This document shows, in pieces, positions 7,910 through 19,797 of a DNA stretch of 64,000 nucleotides; positions within the stretch are counted from its first letter, which is position 1; every line of letters begins with the position of its first letter. Origin of the DNA: Nitrobacter sp051912485 (lineage in GTDB: Bacteria; Pseudomonadota; Alphaproteobacteria; Rhizobiales; Xanthobacteraceae); contig NZ_CP196822.1 in the NCBI RefSeq assembly GCF_051912485.1, forward strand, positions 2,542,001-2,606,000. Direction: 5' to 3'. Made by a program: the position numbers and the translations under genes. Under the pieces are notes generated by a model, which did no database searches, was not told the origin of the DNA, and saw only the letters and a program-made list of their open reading frames with translations.

Positions 7910-9310
7910 ATGATTCGCATTTCCACGATTTTCGTTGCTATCTGCATGGTGCTGATCTCCGGCTCGCTCGGCCTCGTGCTCTATTCGCTGACGAGCTTGC
8001 GCGCGTCGGACGCCGCCGTCGTGGCGTTGGCAGCCCTGACCTTCCTCATTCTCTACAACGCCGTGTCGACGCGGATGCGGGACCGCAGCGACGTCGGTGG
8101 CCAGATCGCCGACCTGTCGCAGGGCATCGCCGACCTCGCCCGCCAGGTCGGTGAATTCGGTCGCCGCCTCGCGGCGGTCGAGAGCAAGACGGTCTCGGCC
8201 AATTCCGCCGCGCACGATCGTATTCAATCGGGTCTTCAATCGGCGCTTGGCGAAATCAGCGAGCTCGGCGGGCTGGTCAGGCAACTCGCCGCCTCGGTTG
8301 CCACCCACGAGGACATATTAACGTCATTGCCGTTAGCCGCCCCGGTGCCTGCGGACGAACCGGCGCAATACACGAGAACGGTCGATCGCGCGCCCGCGAT
8401 AAGGGTTGCAGCGTCCGCTGCCACTCGGCCGGCCGCAGCGAGCTCCGCGCCGACCCACAACGACGCACAGACCCTGACCGCGATCAAGAACGCCATCGAG
8501 ACCAATAGCGTCGATATTTTCCTGCAGCCGGTCGTCACGCTTCCACAGCGCAAGATGCGCTACTACGAAGCGGTGATGCGGCTGCGAGATACCCGTGGCG
8601 CACTCCTTCCCGCCAGCGATTTCATTCCCGCAGCCGAAGCGGCCGGGCTGGTGGGACGCATCGACAACATCATGATGGTTCGCTGCGTGGAGGTGCTGCG
8701 CCGGCTCCAGAAGCGCCACAAGGATGCCAGCCTGTTCTGCAACGTCGCCGCTGCGACGCTCGGCAATCCCGCGACGTTCGCGCAGTGCCTCGATTTTCTC
8801 GAAGCCAATCGTGCGCTGGCACCCTCGCTGATCCTCGAATTCAAGCACAGCACGCTGCGCAGCCTCGGCGCCACCGAAAGCGAGCACCTCGCCGCGCTGG
8901 CGCAGCGCGGCTACCGATTCTCCATCGATCATGTGAACGACCTGCGCATCGAGCCGCGTGAGTTGGCCGACCGCGGCGTCCGCTTCATCAAGATGCCGGC
9001 CTCGCTGCTGCTGGACCAGAACCAGACGTCGACCTCCGATATCCATCCGGCGGACATCTCCGATCTGCTCGGACGGTTCGGCATCGACCTGATCGCAGAA
9101 CGGATCGAAGACGAGCGGGCGGTGGTCGATCTGCTCGACTACGGCGTTCGCTTCGGTCAGGGATTTCTGTTCGCCGCGCCGCGACCGCTGCGTCCGGATG
9201 CGGCGGGAGACACAACCGACAAGGCGAAGGCCGGCGTAATCAAGCCCGAACCTCAGCCCCGCATGACCGGCAGCGCCGCACTGGCGCGGCGCGCCGGCGG
9301 CGTATCCTGA
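7910..9310 (+). CDS. TipF-like membrane protein with degenerate EAL domain
   Basis: The 466-residue protein has two N-terminal membrane helices (about 5-28 and 36-54), a coiled-coil-like stretch (60-135), an Ala/Pro linker and a C-terminal EAL domain (about 188-425). That order is the one known for Caulobacter TipF, a c-di-GMP-binding flagellar assembly factor. The EAL motifs are altered: EAV instead of EAL at 220-222, and the metal-binding DDFG element reads IDHV, so one acidic metal ligand is a histidine. QGFLFA and FIKMP remain. I infer a receptor rather than an active phosphodiesterase. The window also holds CheY and CheZ-like genes, consistent with a motile cell. Confidence 0.75.
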   Translation: MIRISTIFVAICMVLISGSLGLVLYSLTSLRASDAAVVALAALTFLILYNAVSTRMRDRSDVGGQIADLSQGIADLARQVGEFGRRLAAVESKTVSANSAAHDRIQSGLQSALGEISELGGLVRQLAASVATHEDILTSLPLAAPVPADEPAQYTRTVDRAPAIRVAASAATRPAAASSAPTHNDAQTLTAIKNAIETNSVDIFLQPVVTLPQRKMRYYEAVMRLRDTRGALLPASDFIPAAEAAGLVGRIDNIMMVRCVEVLRRLQKRHKDASLFCNVAAATLGNPATFAQCLDFLEANRALAPSLILEFKHSTLRSLGATESEHLAALAQRGYRFSIDHVNDLRIEPRELADRGVRFIKMPASLLLDQNQTSTSDIHPADISDLLGRFGIDLIAERIEDERAVVDLLDYGVRFGQGFLFAAPRPLRPDAAGDTTDKAKAGVIKPEPQPRMTGSAALARRAGGVS

Positions 9311-9325
9311 AAGTATTCGACCGCA

Positions 9326-10180
9326 ATGACGGCCCTTCGTTTCGTCGACCATCTGCGCGACCTCGCGACCGGGAGGGATGTCATGCTCAGCGACATCTGG
9401 GGCGTGGTCCACAACGGCCTCGTGTCCTTTCCCGAGGCTTGCGCGGCGCTGAAAACGTTCCGCGGCCGTGGCGGCACCGTCATCCTCATCACCAACGCAC
9501 CCCGCCCAGCCGACGCCGTGCAGCGGCAATTGCGGAAGTTCGGCGTGCCCGATGACAGCTATGATGCCATCGCTTCATCGGGCGATCTGGCGCGCAACTA
9601 CGTCGCCGAGCATCGGGGCGAAGCGGTTTACTGGCTTGGACCCGAGCGCGACAACTCGATTTACCACGGCCTCGATCCAGTATTCGCGCCGATCGAACAA
9701 GCCGACTACATCATCTGCACTGGTCCGTTCGACGACGAGACCGAAACCGCCGAAGATTATCGCGCCATGATGATGCAGGCGCGCGAGCGCAAGCTGCCCC
9801 TGATCTGCGCCAATCCCGATATCGTGGTCGAACACGGCGACCGCCTGCTCTATTGCGCCGGGGCCATTGCCGAACTCTACCGCGAACTCGGCGGCGAGGT
9901 GATTTTCTACGGCAAACCGCACCGGCCGATCTACGAGCGCGCCATGGCGCTGGCACGGGAGCTTCGCGGCAAGGAGACGCCGCTGAATCATGTGTTGGCA
10001 ATCGGCGATTCGGTGCGCACCGACCTCATGGGCGCCCACGCCTTTGGCATCGACCTCGTGTTCCTGACTCGCGGCATCCACTCCGAGGAATTCGCCGGCA
10101 TCGATCAGCTCGATCCCGCTTCGGTCAAGGAACTGTTCGGCCATCCGCCGCGGGCGTTGATGCGCGAATTGAAGTGGTAG
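9326..10180 (+). CDS. HAD-superfamily class IIA hydrolase (TIGR01459-like)
   Basis: A 284-residue NagD/CDP-archaeol-type HAD phosphatase. Motif I is MLSDIWGVVHNG with D23 as presumptive nucleophile; the usual second aspartate of DxD is replaced by tryptophan, as in the alphaproteobacterial TIGR01459 subgroup. Motif II is ILITNAPRP, the cap follows, motif III/IV is YGKPHRPIYERAM and IGDSVRTDLMGAHAFGID. The tail VFLTRGIHSEEF is also typical. Substrate is unknown. The gene starts 15 bases after the EAL gene and may share its transcript. Confidence 0.8.
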   Translation: MTALRFVDHLRDLATGRDVMLSDIWGVVHNGLVSFPEACAALKTFRGRGGTVILITNAPRPADAVQRQLRKFGVPDDSYDAIASSGDLARNYVAEHRGEAVYWLGPERDNSIYHGLDPVFAPIEQADYIICTGPFDDETETAEDYRAMMMQARERKLPLICANPDIVVEHGDRLLYCAGAIAELYRELGGEVIFYGKPHRPIYERAMALARELRGKETPLNHVLAIGDSVRTDLMGAHAFGIDLVFLTRGIHSEEFAGIDQLDPASVKELFGHPPRALMRELKW

Positions 10181-10194
10181 GCAGCCGCGCTGCA

Positions 10195-10223
10195 CCCTCA
10201 CCCCGCTCTTGCGGGGAGAGGAC
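10195..10223 (-). repeat. Palindromic intergenic repeat, copy 4
   Basis: CCCTCACCCCGC-TCTT-GCGGGGAGAGG is a shortened and slightly mismatched member of the family at 3533-4087, lying between the convergent HAD and cheY genes, where it may also work as a terminator. Confidence 0.7.
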
Positions 10224-10618
10224 TACGCCGGGACGTTATCGGGAAAGACCGCTTCGATCTTGTTCTTCAGCGTCGCCGCGTTGAACGGCTTGACGATGTA
10301 GTTGTTCACCCCGGCCTTTTTAGCGGCGATGACGTTCTCGGTCTTCGACTCCGCCGTGATCATGATGAACGGCGTCATCGCGAGATTGGCATCGGCACGG
10401 ACTTCCTTGAGCAGGTCATAACCGGTCATCGGCTCCATGTTCCAGTCGGAGATCACGAGACCGTATTTCTTGGTACGCATCTTGTTCAGCGCCGCCGAAC
10501 CGTCGCTGGCATCGTCGATGTTCTCAAACCCAAGCTGCTTGAGAAGATTCCGGATGATGCGGATCATGGTGTTGTAGTCATCCACCACCAGTACCGACAT
10601 CGACAAATCAACCGCCAT
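10223..10618 (-). CDS. cheY: CheY-like chemotaxis response regulator
   Basis: A 131-residue stand-alone receiver domain. D13 and D14 (VVDDYNTM) form the acidic pocket, D58 in LVISDWNMEP is the phosphoacceptor, T88 (MITAES) and K110 (YIVKPF) complete the switch residues. WNMEPMTGYDLL is characteristic of chemotaxis CheY rather than of OmpR-type receivers. In the cell, CheY-P binds the flagellar switch. The start ATG at 10618 is preceded by GGGGAG. It is not next to other che genes, but a CheZ-like phosphatase is encoded at 46480. A minus-strand intrinsic-terminator-like hairpin lies 49 bases upstream. Confidence 0.88.
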   Translation of the reverse strand: MAVDLSMSVLVVDDYNTMIRIIRNLLKQLGFENIDDASDGSAALNKMRTKKYGLVISDWNMEPMTGYDLLKEVRADANLAMTPFIMITAESKTENVIAAKKAGVNNYIVKPFNAATLKNKIEAVFPDNVPA

Positions 10619-10663
10619 CTCGAACTCCCCTGCACGCCACGTTCTATGAGTGCCGAAATCGTC

Positions 10664-10684
10664 AAAAGCCCGCCGGAGCGGGCT
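10664..10684 (-). terminator. Intrinsic terminator-like hairpin upstream of cheY
   Basis: Read on the minus strand, a perfect 7-base stem AGCCCGC / GCGGGCT with a TCCG loop is followed directly by TTTT. It lies between the divergent ribF and cheY genes, 46 bases before the cheY ATG, so it would stop any minus-strand transcript that started farther upstream. Its function (attenuator or insulation) is not shown. Confidence 0.5.
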
Positions 10685-10840
10685 ATCCTGCGAGGGCAGT
10701 TCCGGTATTCGCCGGTCTTGCCCTTGCCCTCTCGACTATCACGAGCCGTTAAACAGCGCGTTAATCCGGGAATAGACGCCGCCCCCCGCAAGGGCTCGCG
10801 CTTGACTTCAATCGGCCTCCCACCCATCAACGAAACCGTG

Positions 10841-11824
10841 ATGACCTCCCGATTTACCATTATTCGCGACACCGCCGCTGCCGCCGCGATCCCCAAGGGG
10901 TCGGTCGTGGCGATGGGCAATTTCGACGGTGTTCACCTCGGCCACCGCGCAGTGATCGAAGCCGCGCTCAAGATGTCCCGCTCCCACGGCAAGCCGGCCT
11001 TCGCGGTCACGTTCGAGCCGCACCCGCGAAAGTTTTTCAGCCCGAACACCCCGCAATTCCGCCTGACCGACGAGACCAACAAGCTGCGGCTTTTGGCCGG
11101 CACAGGCCTCGCCGGTGCCGTGGTCATGACCTTCGACGCCGCGCGCGCCGGCACCACGGCGCAGGATTTCATTCACCATGATCTGATTGCCCGACTCGGC
11201 GTCAGCGGCATCGCCGTCGGCTACGATTTTCATTTCGGCAAGGGCCGCGTCGGCTCGCCGGCCCTTTTGGTGAGCGAGGCGGCGCAGCTCGGCATCGAGG
11301 TCGATGTGCAGCCCTATATCGATATCGACGAGCGCCCGGTCTCCTCCAGCGCGATCCGCATGGCGCTGGAGGAGGGCCAGATCTCGGATGCCACCGCCAT
11401 GCTCGGCGGGCCGTGGTTCGTCACCGGCGAGGTGATTCACGGCGAGAAACGCGGCCGCGACCTCGGCTATCCCACCGCCAATATCCGCCTCAGCAAGGAG
11501 TGCAGCCTCAGGCATGGCATCTATGCGGTGCGGGTCGGCCGCGGCCAGGGAAAGGATCACCGGCGCTTCGACGGCGTCGCGAGCTTCGGCCGCCGTCCGA
11601 CCTTCGACAACGGCGCACCGCTGCTCGAAGTGTTCCTGTTCGACTTCACGGGCGACCTCTACGGGACCACGCTGGACGTGGCCTTCATCGGCTTCATTCG
11701 CGAGGAGCTGATATTCGACAGCGTCGAGGCGCTGATCCGCCAGATGGACGACGATGCGGCCGTCGCACGGACCATGCTCGCCGCCGCGCCCGACGCATTC
11801 CCGAAACTGGGCAATATCGACTAA
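10841..11824 (+). CDS. ribF: Bifunctional riboflavin kinase / FAD synthetase
   Basis: The 327-residue enzyme makes FMN from riboflavin and then FAD. The N-terminal FAD synthetase domain shows the nucleotidyltransferase motif GNFDGVHLGH (about residues 27-36), FEPHPRKFF and the SSSAIR signature (about 166-172); the C-terminal kinase domain shows GRDLGYPTANI (about 204-214) and GVASFGRRPTFD. The ATG at 10841 gives the conventional length and opens MTSRFTIIRDT; the open frame upstream to 10646 has no family similarity. No FMN riboswitch is visible in the 222 bases between cheY and ribF. Confidence 0.93.
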   Translation: MTSRFTIIRDTAAAAAIPKGSVVAMGNFDGVHLGHRAVIEAALKMSRSHGKPAFAVTFEPHPRKFFSPNTPQFRLTDETNKLRLLAGTGLAGAVVMTFDAARAGTTAQDFIHHDLIARLGVSGIAVGYDFHFGKGRVGSPALLVSEAAQLGIEVDVQPYIDIDERPVSSSAIRMALEEGQISDATAMLGGPWFVTGEVIHGEKRGRDLGYPTANIRLSKECSLRHGIYAVRVGRGQGKDHRRFDGVASFGRRPTFDNGAPLLEVFLFDFTGDLYGTTLDVAFIGFIREELIFDSVEALIRQMDDDAAVARTMLAAAPDAFPKLGNID

Positions 11825-11836
11825 ACCACTCCATAC

Positions 11837-11943
11837 GTCATGCCGGGCTTGTCCCGGCCATCCACGTCTCCCTTGGCGGCTTATAGTTTGGCGGCTGATA
11901 ACAAGAAAAGGCGTGGATGCCCGGACAAGACCGGGCATGACGT
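11837..11943. repeat. Inverted intergenic repeat, GTCATGCC family, copy 1
   Basis: GTCATGCCGGGCTTGTCCCGG with GCCATCCACG on the left is mirrored on the right by GCGTGGATGCCCGGACAAGA and CCGGGCATGAC. The unit lies between ribF and ileS. A diverged relative is at 56838-56954. Such elements are common between genes in this bacterial group. Confidence 0.75.
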
Positions 11944-12030
11944 TGAAAGGCCTAAAACACCAACCAACCACACCGCATTTCATACGCTCCGGGTTTCCCC
12001 TTCCCGCCAAAACAAGCTATTCACCTCGCC

Positions 12031-15035
<3,005 letters not shown>

Positions 15036-15039
<4 letters not shown>

Positions 15040-15533
15040 CCCCGGCGGCTCGTTTCGGTATCATCGCCGCCATCATGGCGCTGATCGCCGATCAGGCGTC
15101 CAAGCTCTGGCTATTGTTCGTGTTCGATATCGGTCATCGCGGTGCCGCCAAGGTTACGCCCTTCTTCGACCTGGTGCTGGCCTGGAACACCGGCATCAGC
15201 TACGGCTGGTTCCAGACCGATAGCCCGGCGGGCGCCACGATCCTGCTCGCCATCAAGGCCGTCGCGGTGATCCTGCTGGCGATCTGGATGGCACGGTCTC
15301 ATACCCGCATGGCGACCATTGGGCTCGGCCTCATCATCGGCGGTGCCATCGGCAACGCCATCGACCGCTTCGCCTATGGCGCGGTGGTGGATTTCGCCCT
15401 GTTTCACGTCCAGTTCGCGGGAAAAACCTATAGTTGGTATGTGTTCAACCTTGCGGATGTGGCGATCGTTGCCGGGGTGATAGCCCTGTTGTATGATTCT
15501 TTCCTTGGAACACCCGCCGCAAAAGCGCCCTGA
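15036..15533 (+). CDS. lspA: Lipoprotein signal peptidase
   Basis: A 165-residue inner-membrane aspartic protease that removes the signal peptide of prolipoproteins. Four hydrophobic helices are visible; D119 in GAVVDFALF and D141 in FNLADVAI are the catalytic pair, with GGAIGNAIDR just before. Start is GTG at 15036, which overlaps the ileS stop codon (GTGTGA), the same ileS-lspA coupling as in many proteobacteria. A lipoprotein substrate candidate with an LGGC lipobox is encoded at 47359. Confidence 0.93.
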
Positions 15534-15603
15534 TCCCGGACGATATGGATTGCTCGAAATGGGGACGGCTTCCCGGCAGTGGTCCCTCGAAAAACTGAAC
15601 AGG

Positions 15604-16332
15604 ATGAATACGATGCGCAAGACCGAACGGAACGGTTGGGATGTGCTCAACGCATCGGGAATGCTACGGCGCAGCGTTCGCGTCGCCGCAGTCGCCGCCG
15701 GCATCGCCGTCGTGTTGTCGTCCGGCGTGGCGCGCGCCCAGGACGACGATGATGACTCCACCTTCGAGGAGAAAATCATCCACAACCTCATGAGCGGCAT
15801 CGGCGCCACCAACATGGAAAACAAGGGCATCGAGTATCGCGAGCGATCGCCGCTGGTGATTCCGCCCAAGATCGATCTGCCGCCGCCGGGTTCAACCGCA
15901 GCCAACGTCAGGGATCCGAACTGGCCGAAAGACCCCGACCTTCAACGCCACAAGGAAACGGTCGCCGCCCGCAAGCAAAGCAAGCCGGCGCCCGAGGAAG
16001 GCGGACTATCGATTTTGCCCAGCAAGCTCGCGATGCCCGGTTCCGGCACCACCACGCGACGGGCTGAGACGGAACAACCGGGCAAGCCGCAGAATGAAAG
16101 TCCGGCGCTTAGTCCCTCACAACTCGGTTTTACCGGCAAGCTCGGCAACCTGTTCGGCGGCAACAAGCCGCAGACCGCACCGTTCACTGGCGAGCCGGAA
16201 CGGGAAACACTGACGCAGCCGCCGGCGGGCTATCAGACCCCGTCGTCGAACTTCGCTTACGGCACCGGTCCGAAGGAATCCCTCGGCAATACTTATGTCG
16301 ATGTCAACAGCGGCAAAGAGCGTACGTACTAA
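15604..16332 (+). CDS. Exported proline-rich protein of unknown function
   Basis: The product (242 residues) begins MNTMRKTERNGWDVLNASG, then a hydrophobic segment (VRVAAVAAGIAVVLSSGVARA) ending in an AxA site before QDDDDDS, so it is probably exported. The mature part is rich in Pro, Gly, Ser and charged residues with few hydrophobic stretches and looks disordered. Starts at 15604 or 15613 are both possible; the frame is open upstream into lspA. It lies between lspA and the M16 peptidases, a position I believe is shared in related genomes. No domain recognised. Confidence 0.65.
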   Translation: MNTMRKTERNGWDVLNASGMLRRSVRVAAVAAGIAVVLSSGVARAQDDDDDSTFEEKIIHNLMSGIGATNMENKGIEYRERSPLVIPPKIDLPPPGSTAANVRDPNWPKDPDLQRHKETVAARKQSKPAPEEGGLSILPSKLAMPGSGTTTRRAETEQPGKPQNESPALSPSQLGFTGKLGNLFGGNKPQTAPFTGEPERETLTQPPAGYQTPSSNFAYGTGPKESLGNTYVDVNSGKERTY

Positions 16333-16493
16333 CGGTCGTGGTAGCCATTTGGACCACGCGACTGCACCGGATCGCGCAATGATGCGGCTTGCCTTCAGGC
16401 TCGTCAGCGCAGTTGCGGAATGACTGAATTCGCGCCAGCAAAGGACTGACGGCAATCCGTGACGACAGAGACAAATTGCCGCCGGTGCACGCC

Positions 16494-17888
16494 ATGACAG
16501 CAGTACGACGATTGGCCATCCGCGCGCTCGCGGCGCTGGCTCTGTGCCTTGCGCTCCTGCCCGCCATCTCGGCAGCCCAGGCGCAGACCGTCACCTCGCA
16601 GCCTCCTGCCACGTTTACCCTGGCCAACGGGCTCGCGGTCGTAATCATTCCCGATCACCGGACGCCGGTGGTCACGCAGATGATCTGGTACAAGGTCGGC
16701 TCGGCGGACGAAACGCCCGGCAAATCAGGGCTCGCGCATTTCCTCGAGCATCTGATGTTCAAGGGCACCGCCAAGCATCCAGCCGGCGAGTTTTCCCAGA
16801 CCGTGCTGCGCATCGGCGGAGAGGAGAACGCCTTCACCTATTTCGACTACACCGGCTATTACCAGCGCGTGCCGCGCGATCAGCTCGCGACAATGATGGC
16901 GTTCGAGGCCGACCGCATGACCGGCCTGGTGCTGAAAGACGAAAACGTGCTGCCCGAGCGCGACGTGGTGCTCGAGGAATACAACATGCGCGTCGCCAAC
17001 AATCCCGACGCGCGGCTGACCGAACAGATCATGGCCGCGCTGTATCTCAACCATCCCTATGGCCGCCCGGTGATCGGCTGGCACCATGAGATCGAGAAGC
17101 TGTCTCGCGAGGACGCGCTTGCCTTCTACAAACGGTTTTATGCGCCGAACAATGCAACGCTCGTGATCGCCGGCGACGTGGATGCGCAGAAAATTCGTCC
17201 CGAGATCGAAAAGACTTTCGGCCAGGTGCCGCCGCAGCCCGCCATTCCAGCCGCCCGCATCCGTCCGCAGGAACCGCTGCCGGTCGCGTCGCGGACGGTC
17301 ACACTCGCCGATCCTCGCGTCGAGCAGCCCATGCTGCGGCGCTATTATCTCGTGCCCGCCGCAACCACGGCCGCAGCCGGCGAAAGCGCCGCGCTGGATG
17401 TGCTTGCGCAGCTGATGGGCGAAGGCAGCAACGCCTATCTCTACCGCGCGCTGGTCGTTGACAAGCAACTCGCCGTCAACACCAACGCAACCTATCAAGG
17501 CACCATGGTCGATGCGACCCAGTTCTCGATCGCGGTGGCGCCTAAGCCGGGCGTCAGTTTCGCTGACGTTGAGCAGGCCATCGACGCTGTGATCGCAGAT
17601 CTCGCTAAAAACCCCATCCCCGCGGAAGACCTCGAGCGTGTGAAGACGCAGTTGATCGCGCAGGCGGTCTACGCCCAAGACAGTCAGACGACGCTGGCGC
17701 GGTGGTACGGCGCGGGCATGACCGTCGGATTAAGCGTCGACGACATCAGGAGCTGGCCGGACCGCATCCGCGCAGTGACCGCCGCGCAGGTTCGCGAGGC
17801 CGCGCAAAAGTGGCTGGTCAAGACGCGGTCGGTCACGGGGTACCTGATCAAGGACTCTACGCCGACGCATGAGGAGAAGCGGTCGTGA
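16494..17888 (+). CDS. M16 family zinc metallopeptidase, catalytic subunit
   Basis: A 464-residue pitrilysin-type protease with a signal peptide (MTAVRRLAIRALAALALCL..SAAQAQ). The inverted zinc motif HFLEHLMFKG (HxxEH, about residues 82-86) and the downstream third ligand region (VVLEEYNMR) are intact, and ENAFTYFDYTGYYQ matches active M16B subunits. The product is likely periplasmic and cleaves peptides as a heterodimer with the next gene. The stop TGA overlaps the GTG start of that gene by four bases, supporting equal synthesis. Homologues are often listed as processing-peptidase-like proteins; substrates are unknown. Confidence 0.88.
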   Translation: MTAVRRLAIRALAALALCLALLPAISAAQAQTVTSQPPATFTLANGLAVVIIPDHRTPVVTQMIWYKVGSADETPGKSGLAHFLEHLMFKGTAKHPAGEFSQTVLRIGGEENAFTYFDYTGYYQRVPRDQLATMMAFEADRMTGLVLKDENVLPERDVVLEEYNMRVANNPDARLTEQIMAALYLNHPYGRPVIGWHHEIEKLSREDALAFYKRFYAPNNATLVIAGDVDAQKIRPEIEKTFGQVPPQPAIPAARIRPQEPLPVASRTVTLADPRVEQPMLRRYYLVPAATTAAAGESAALDVLAQLMGEGSNAYLYRALVVDKQLAVNTNATYQGTMVDATQFSIAVAPKPGVSFADVEQAIDAVIADLAKNPIPAEDLERVKTQLIAQAVYAQDSQTTLARWYGAGMTVGLSVDDIRSWPDRIRAVTAAQVREAAQKWLVKTRSVTGYLIKDSTPTHEEKRS

Positions 17889-19264
17889 GATGCACCCGGA
17901 TCGGCGCCATGCGCCACCTGCTCACCGCTCTATGCTTCGCATTGATCTCCTTCGCCGCGAACCCATCGTTTGCCGCGACAAAAATCCAGCATCTGGTGAC
18001 GCCGGGAGGTATCGAGGCCTGGTTCGTTCAGGATGCGACCGTACCGCTGGTCGCGATGGAATATGCGTTCGCGGGCGGCGCGACACAGGATCCGGCCGAC
18101 AAGCCCGGCGTCGGATATATGGTCGCAAGCCTGCTCGACGAAGGTGCCGCCGATCTCGACTCCAAGACCTTCCACGAACGGCTCGACCGGCGCGCCATCG
18201 AGCTGAACTTTACCATCGAGCGCGACCGGCTCCGCGGCTCGCTGCGCATGCTGAAGGAACACAGCGACGAAGCGTTCGGGCTGCTGCGACTCGCCCTCAC
18301 CTCGCCGCGCTTCGACACTGATGACGTCGAGCGCATCCGTTCGCAGATCATATCCGAACTGCGCCGCAACTCCACCAACCCGAACGCACTTGCCGGACGC
18401 AACTTCCTCAAGCTCGCATTCGGCGATCATCCGTACGGTCACGCGTCGCACGGCACGCTCGAAAGCATTCCAACGATCAAGACCGACGACCTCAGGACTT
18501 ACGTCCGCCGCGTGCTGGCGAGAGATCAGCTGAAGATCGCGGTCGTGGGCGACATCGAGCCGACGGCTCTCGCAAAACTGCTGGATCAGACTTTTCGAGA
18601 CCTGCCGGCGAAGGGCGACCTCACACCAGTGGCTGACGTCGTTGCTGCAAAGCCGCCGCAACGCGCGTTCGTTCCGCTCGACGTGCCGCAGACTGTGGTC
18701 ATGTTCGGCGGCCCCGGCATCAAACGTCACGATTCGGATTTCATGGCGGCCTACATCGACAACCATATTCTCGGCGGCGGCTCGCTGTCGTCCCGGCTCT
18801 ATCGCGAGGTTCGCGAAAAGCGCGGCCTCGCTTATTCCGTCTCGGAATCGCTGTTGTGGATGGATCACTCGGCGCTGTTCGCTGGCACTACTGGAACCCG
18901 CGCCGACCGTGCCAGCGAGAGCATCGATGCCATCAACAACGAAATCCAGCGCTTTGCCGAAGGCGGGCCGACCCAGAAGGAACTGGACGAGGCCAAATCC
19001 TACCTGAAGGGATCGCAGATGCTGGAGCTCGACACCTCCTCGAAGCTCGCCACCGGCCTGTTGCAGTATCAGACAGACAGTTTGCCCATCGACTACATCG
19101 ATAAGCGCAATTCCCTTGTCGATGCCGTCACGCTTGATCAGGCCAAACAGGTCTCAAAGCGGCTGTGGGGACAAGGGCTTCTGACAGTGGTCGTGGGACG
19201 CGCACCGCAGGCGGCAGCGCAACCGGCGGCGGTCCAGCCAGCGTCTCAACCCGCCGCGCACTGA
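17885..19264 (+). CDS. M16 family peptidase-like protein, non-catalytic partner
   Basis: A 459-residue M16-fold protein with a signal sequence (LLTALCFALISFAANPSFA-A). Where the catalytic subunit has HxxEH this one reads VASLLDEGAADLDSK, so the zinc ligands are missing. The substrate-binding R/Y element of the second lobe (REVREKRGLAYSVSE, about 305-319) is present, as expected for the partner half of an M16B heterodimer. GTG at 17885 overlaps the previous stop; an ATG at 17909 is also possible. The C-terminus is Ala/Gln/Pro-rich. Confidence 0.85.
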   Translation: MRCTRIGAMRHLLTALCFALISFAANPSFAATKIQHLVTPGGIEAWFVQDATVPLVAMEYAFAGGATQDPADKPGVGYMVASLLDEGAADLDSKTFHERLDRRAIELNFTIERDRLRGSLRMLKEHSDEAFGLLRLALTSPRFDTDDVERIRSQIISELRRNSTNPNALAGRNFLKLAFGDHPYGHASHGTLESIPTIKTDDLRTYVRRVLARDQLKIAVVGDIEPTALAKLLDQTFRDLPAKGDLTPVADVVAAKPPQRAFVPLDVPQTVVMFGGPGIKRHDSDFMAAYIDNHILGGGSLSSRLYREVREKRGLAYSVSESLLWMDHSALFAGTTGTRADRASESIDAINNEIQRFAEGGPTQKELDEAKSYLKGSQMLELDTSSKLATGLLQYQTDSLPIDYIDKRNSLVDAVTLDQAKQVSKRLWGQGLLTVVVGRAPQAAAQPAAVQPASQPAAH

Positions 19265-19300
19265 CGGGGCAGGCAGGCAAGGCGAACCCTGGTGAGTGCC

Positions 19301-19720
19301 ATGGTGCGGATCACCCGCGATATCGTGATCGACGAAAACGACATTGAGATCAGCTTCATTCGCGCCTCCGGACCGGGCGGACAGAATGTCAACAAGCTCT
19401 CGACAGCGGCGCAATTGCGCTTCGACACCCGCCGCCTGACACTCGCCCCTGACGTTGCGACGCGGCTAACCCGGCTCGCCGGCCAGCGCCTGACCAAGGA
19501 CGGCGTGATCGTGATCCATGCGCAGCGCTTCCGCACCCAGGAGCGCAACCGCGCCGACGCCACCGATCGCCTTATCGAATTGCTGCGCGAGGCCGCGATC
19601 AGGCCGACACCGCGTCGCGCGACCAAGCCGACCTTCGGCTCGAAACAGCGCCGCCTCGAGAGCAAGAAGCGCCGCGCCAACGTCAAGGCAAAGCGCGGAT
19701 CGACCGGATTCGAAGAATAA
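19301..19720 (+). CDS. arfB: Alternative ribosome-rescue peptidyl-tRNA hydrolase
   Basis: A 139-residue GGQ protein (SGPGGQNVNKLST, GGQ at 26-28) with the short release-factor catalytic domain and a basic C-terminal tail (SKQRRLESKKRRANVKAKRG) that in ArfB/YaeJ enters the empty mRNA channel of stalled ribosomes. Size and the ISFIRASGPGGQ segment separate it from RF1/RF2. I chose ATG 19301, which aligns with known N-termini; GTG 19292 is an in-frame alternative. It hydrolyses peptidyl-tRNA on non-stop ribosomes. Confidence 0.9.
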   Translation: MVRITRDIVIDENDIEISFIRASGPGGQNVNKLSTAAQLRFDTRRLTLAPDVATRLTRLAGQRLTKDGVIVIHAQRFRTQERNRADATDRLIELLREAAIRPTPRRATKPTFGSKQRRLESKKRRANVKAKRGSTGFEE

Positions 19721-19797
19721 AAGCGGATACCGTTTTGCCGCCACGCCAAATAGAATGCGCCTAGGCTCGAATCTACTCTTACTAACGGCAAACCTGC

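Noticed and set aside
8333..9529. 398-residue minus-strand frame opposite the EAL gene
   Set aside because: The plus-strand TipF-like protein explains the coding signal.
10619..10840. FMN riboswitch upstream of ribF
   Set aside because: No RFN-type conserved blocks are visible; only a minus-strand terminator-like hairpin is present.
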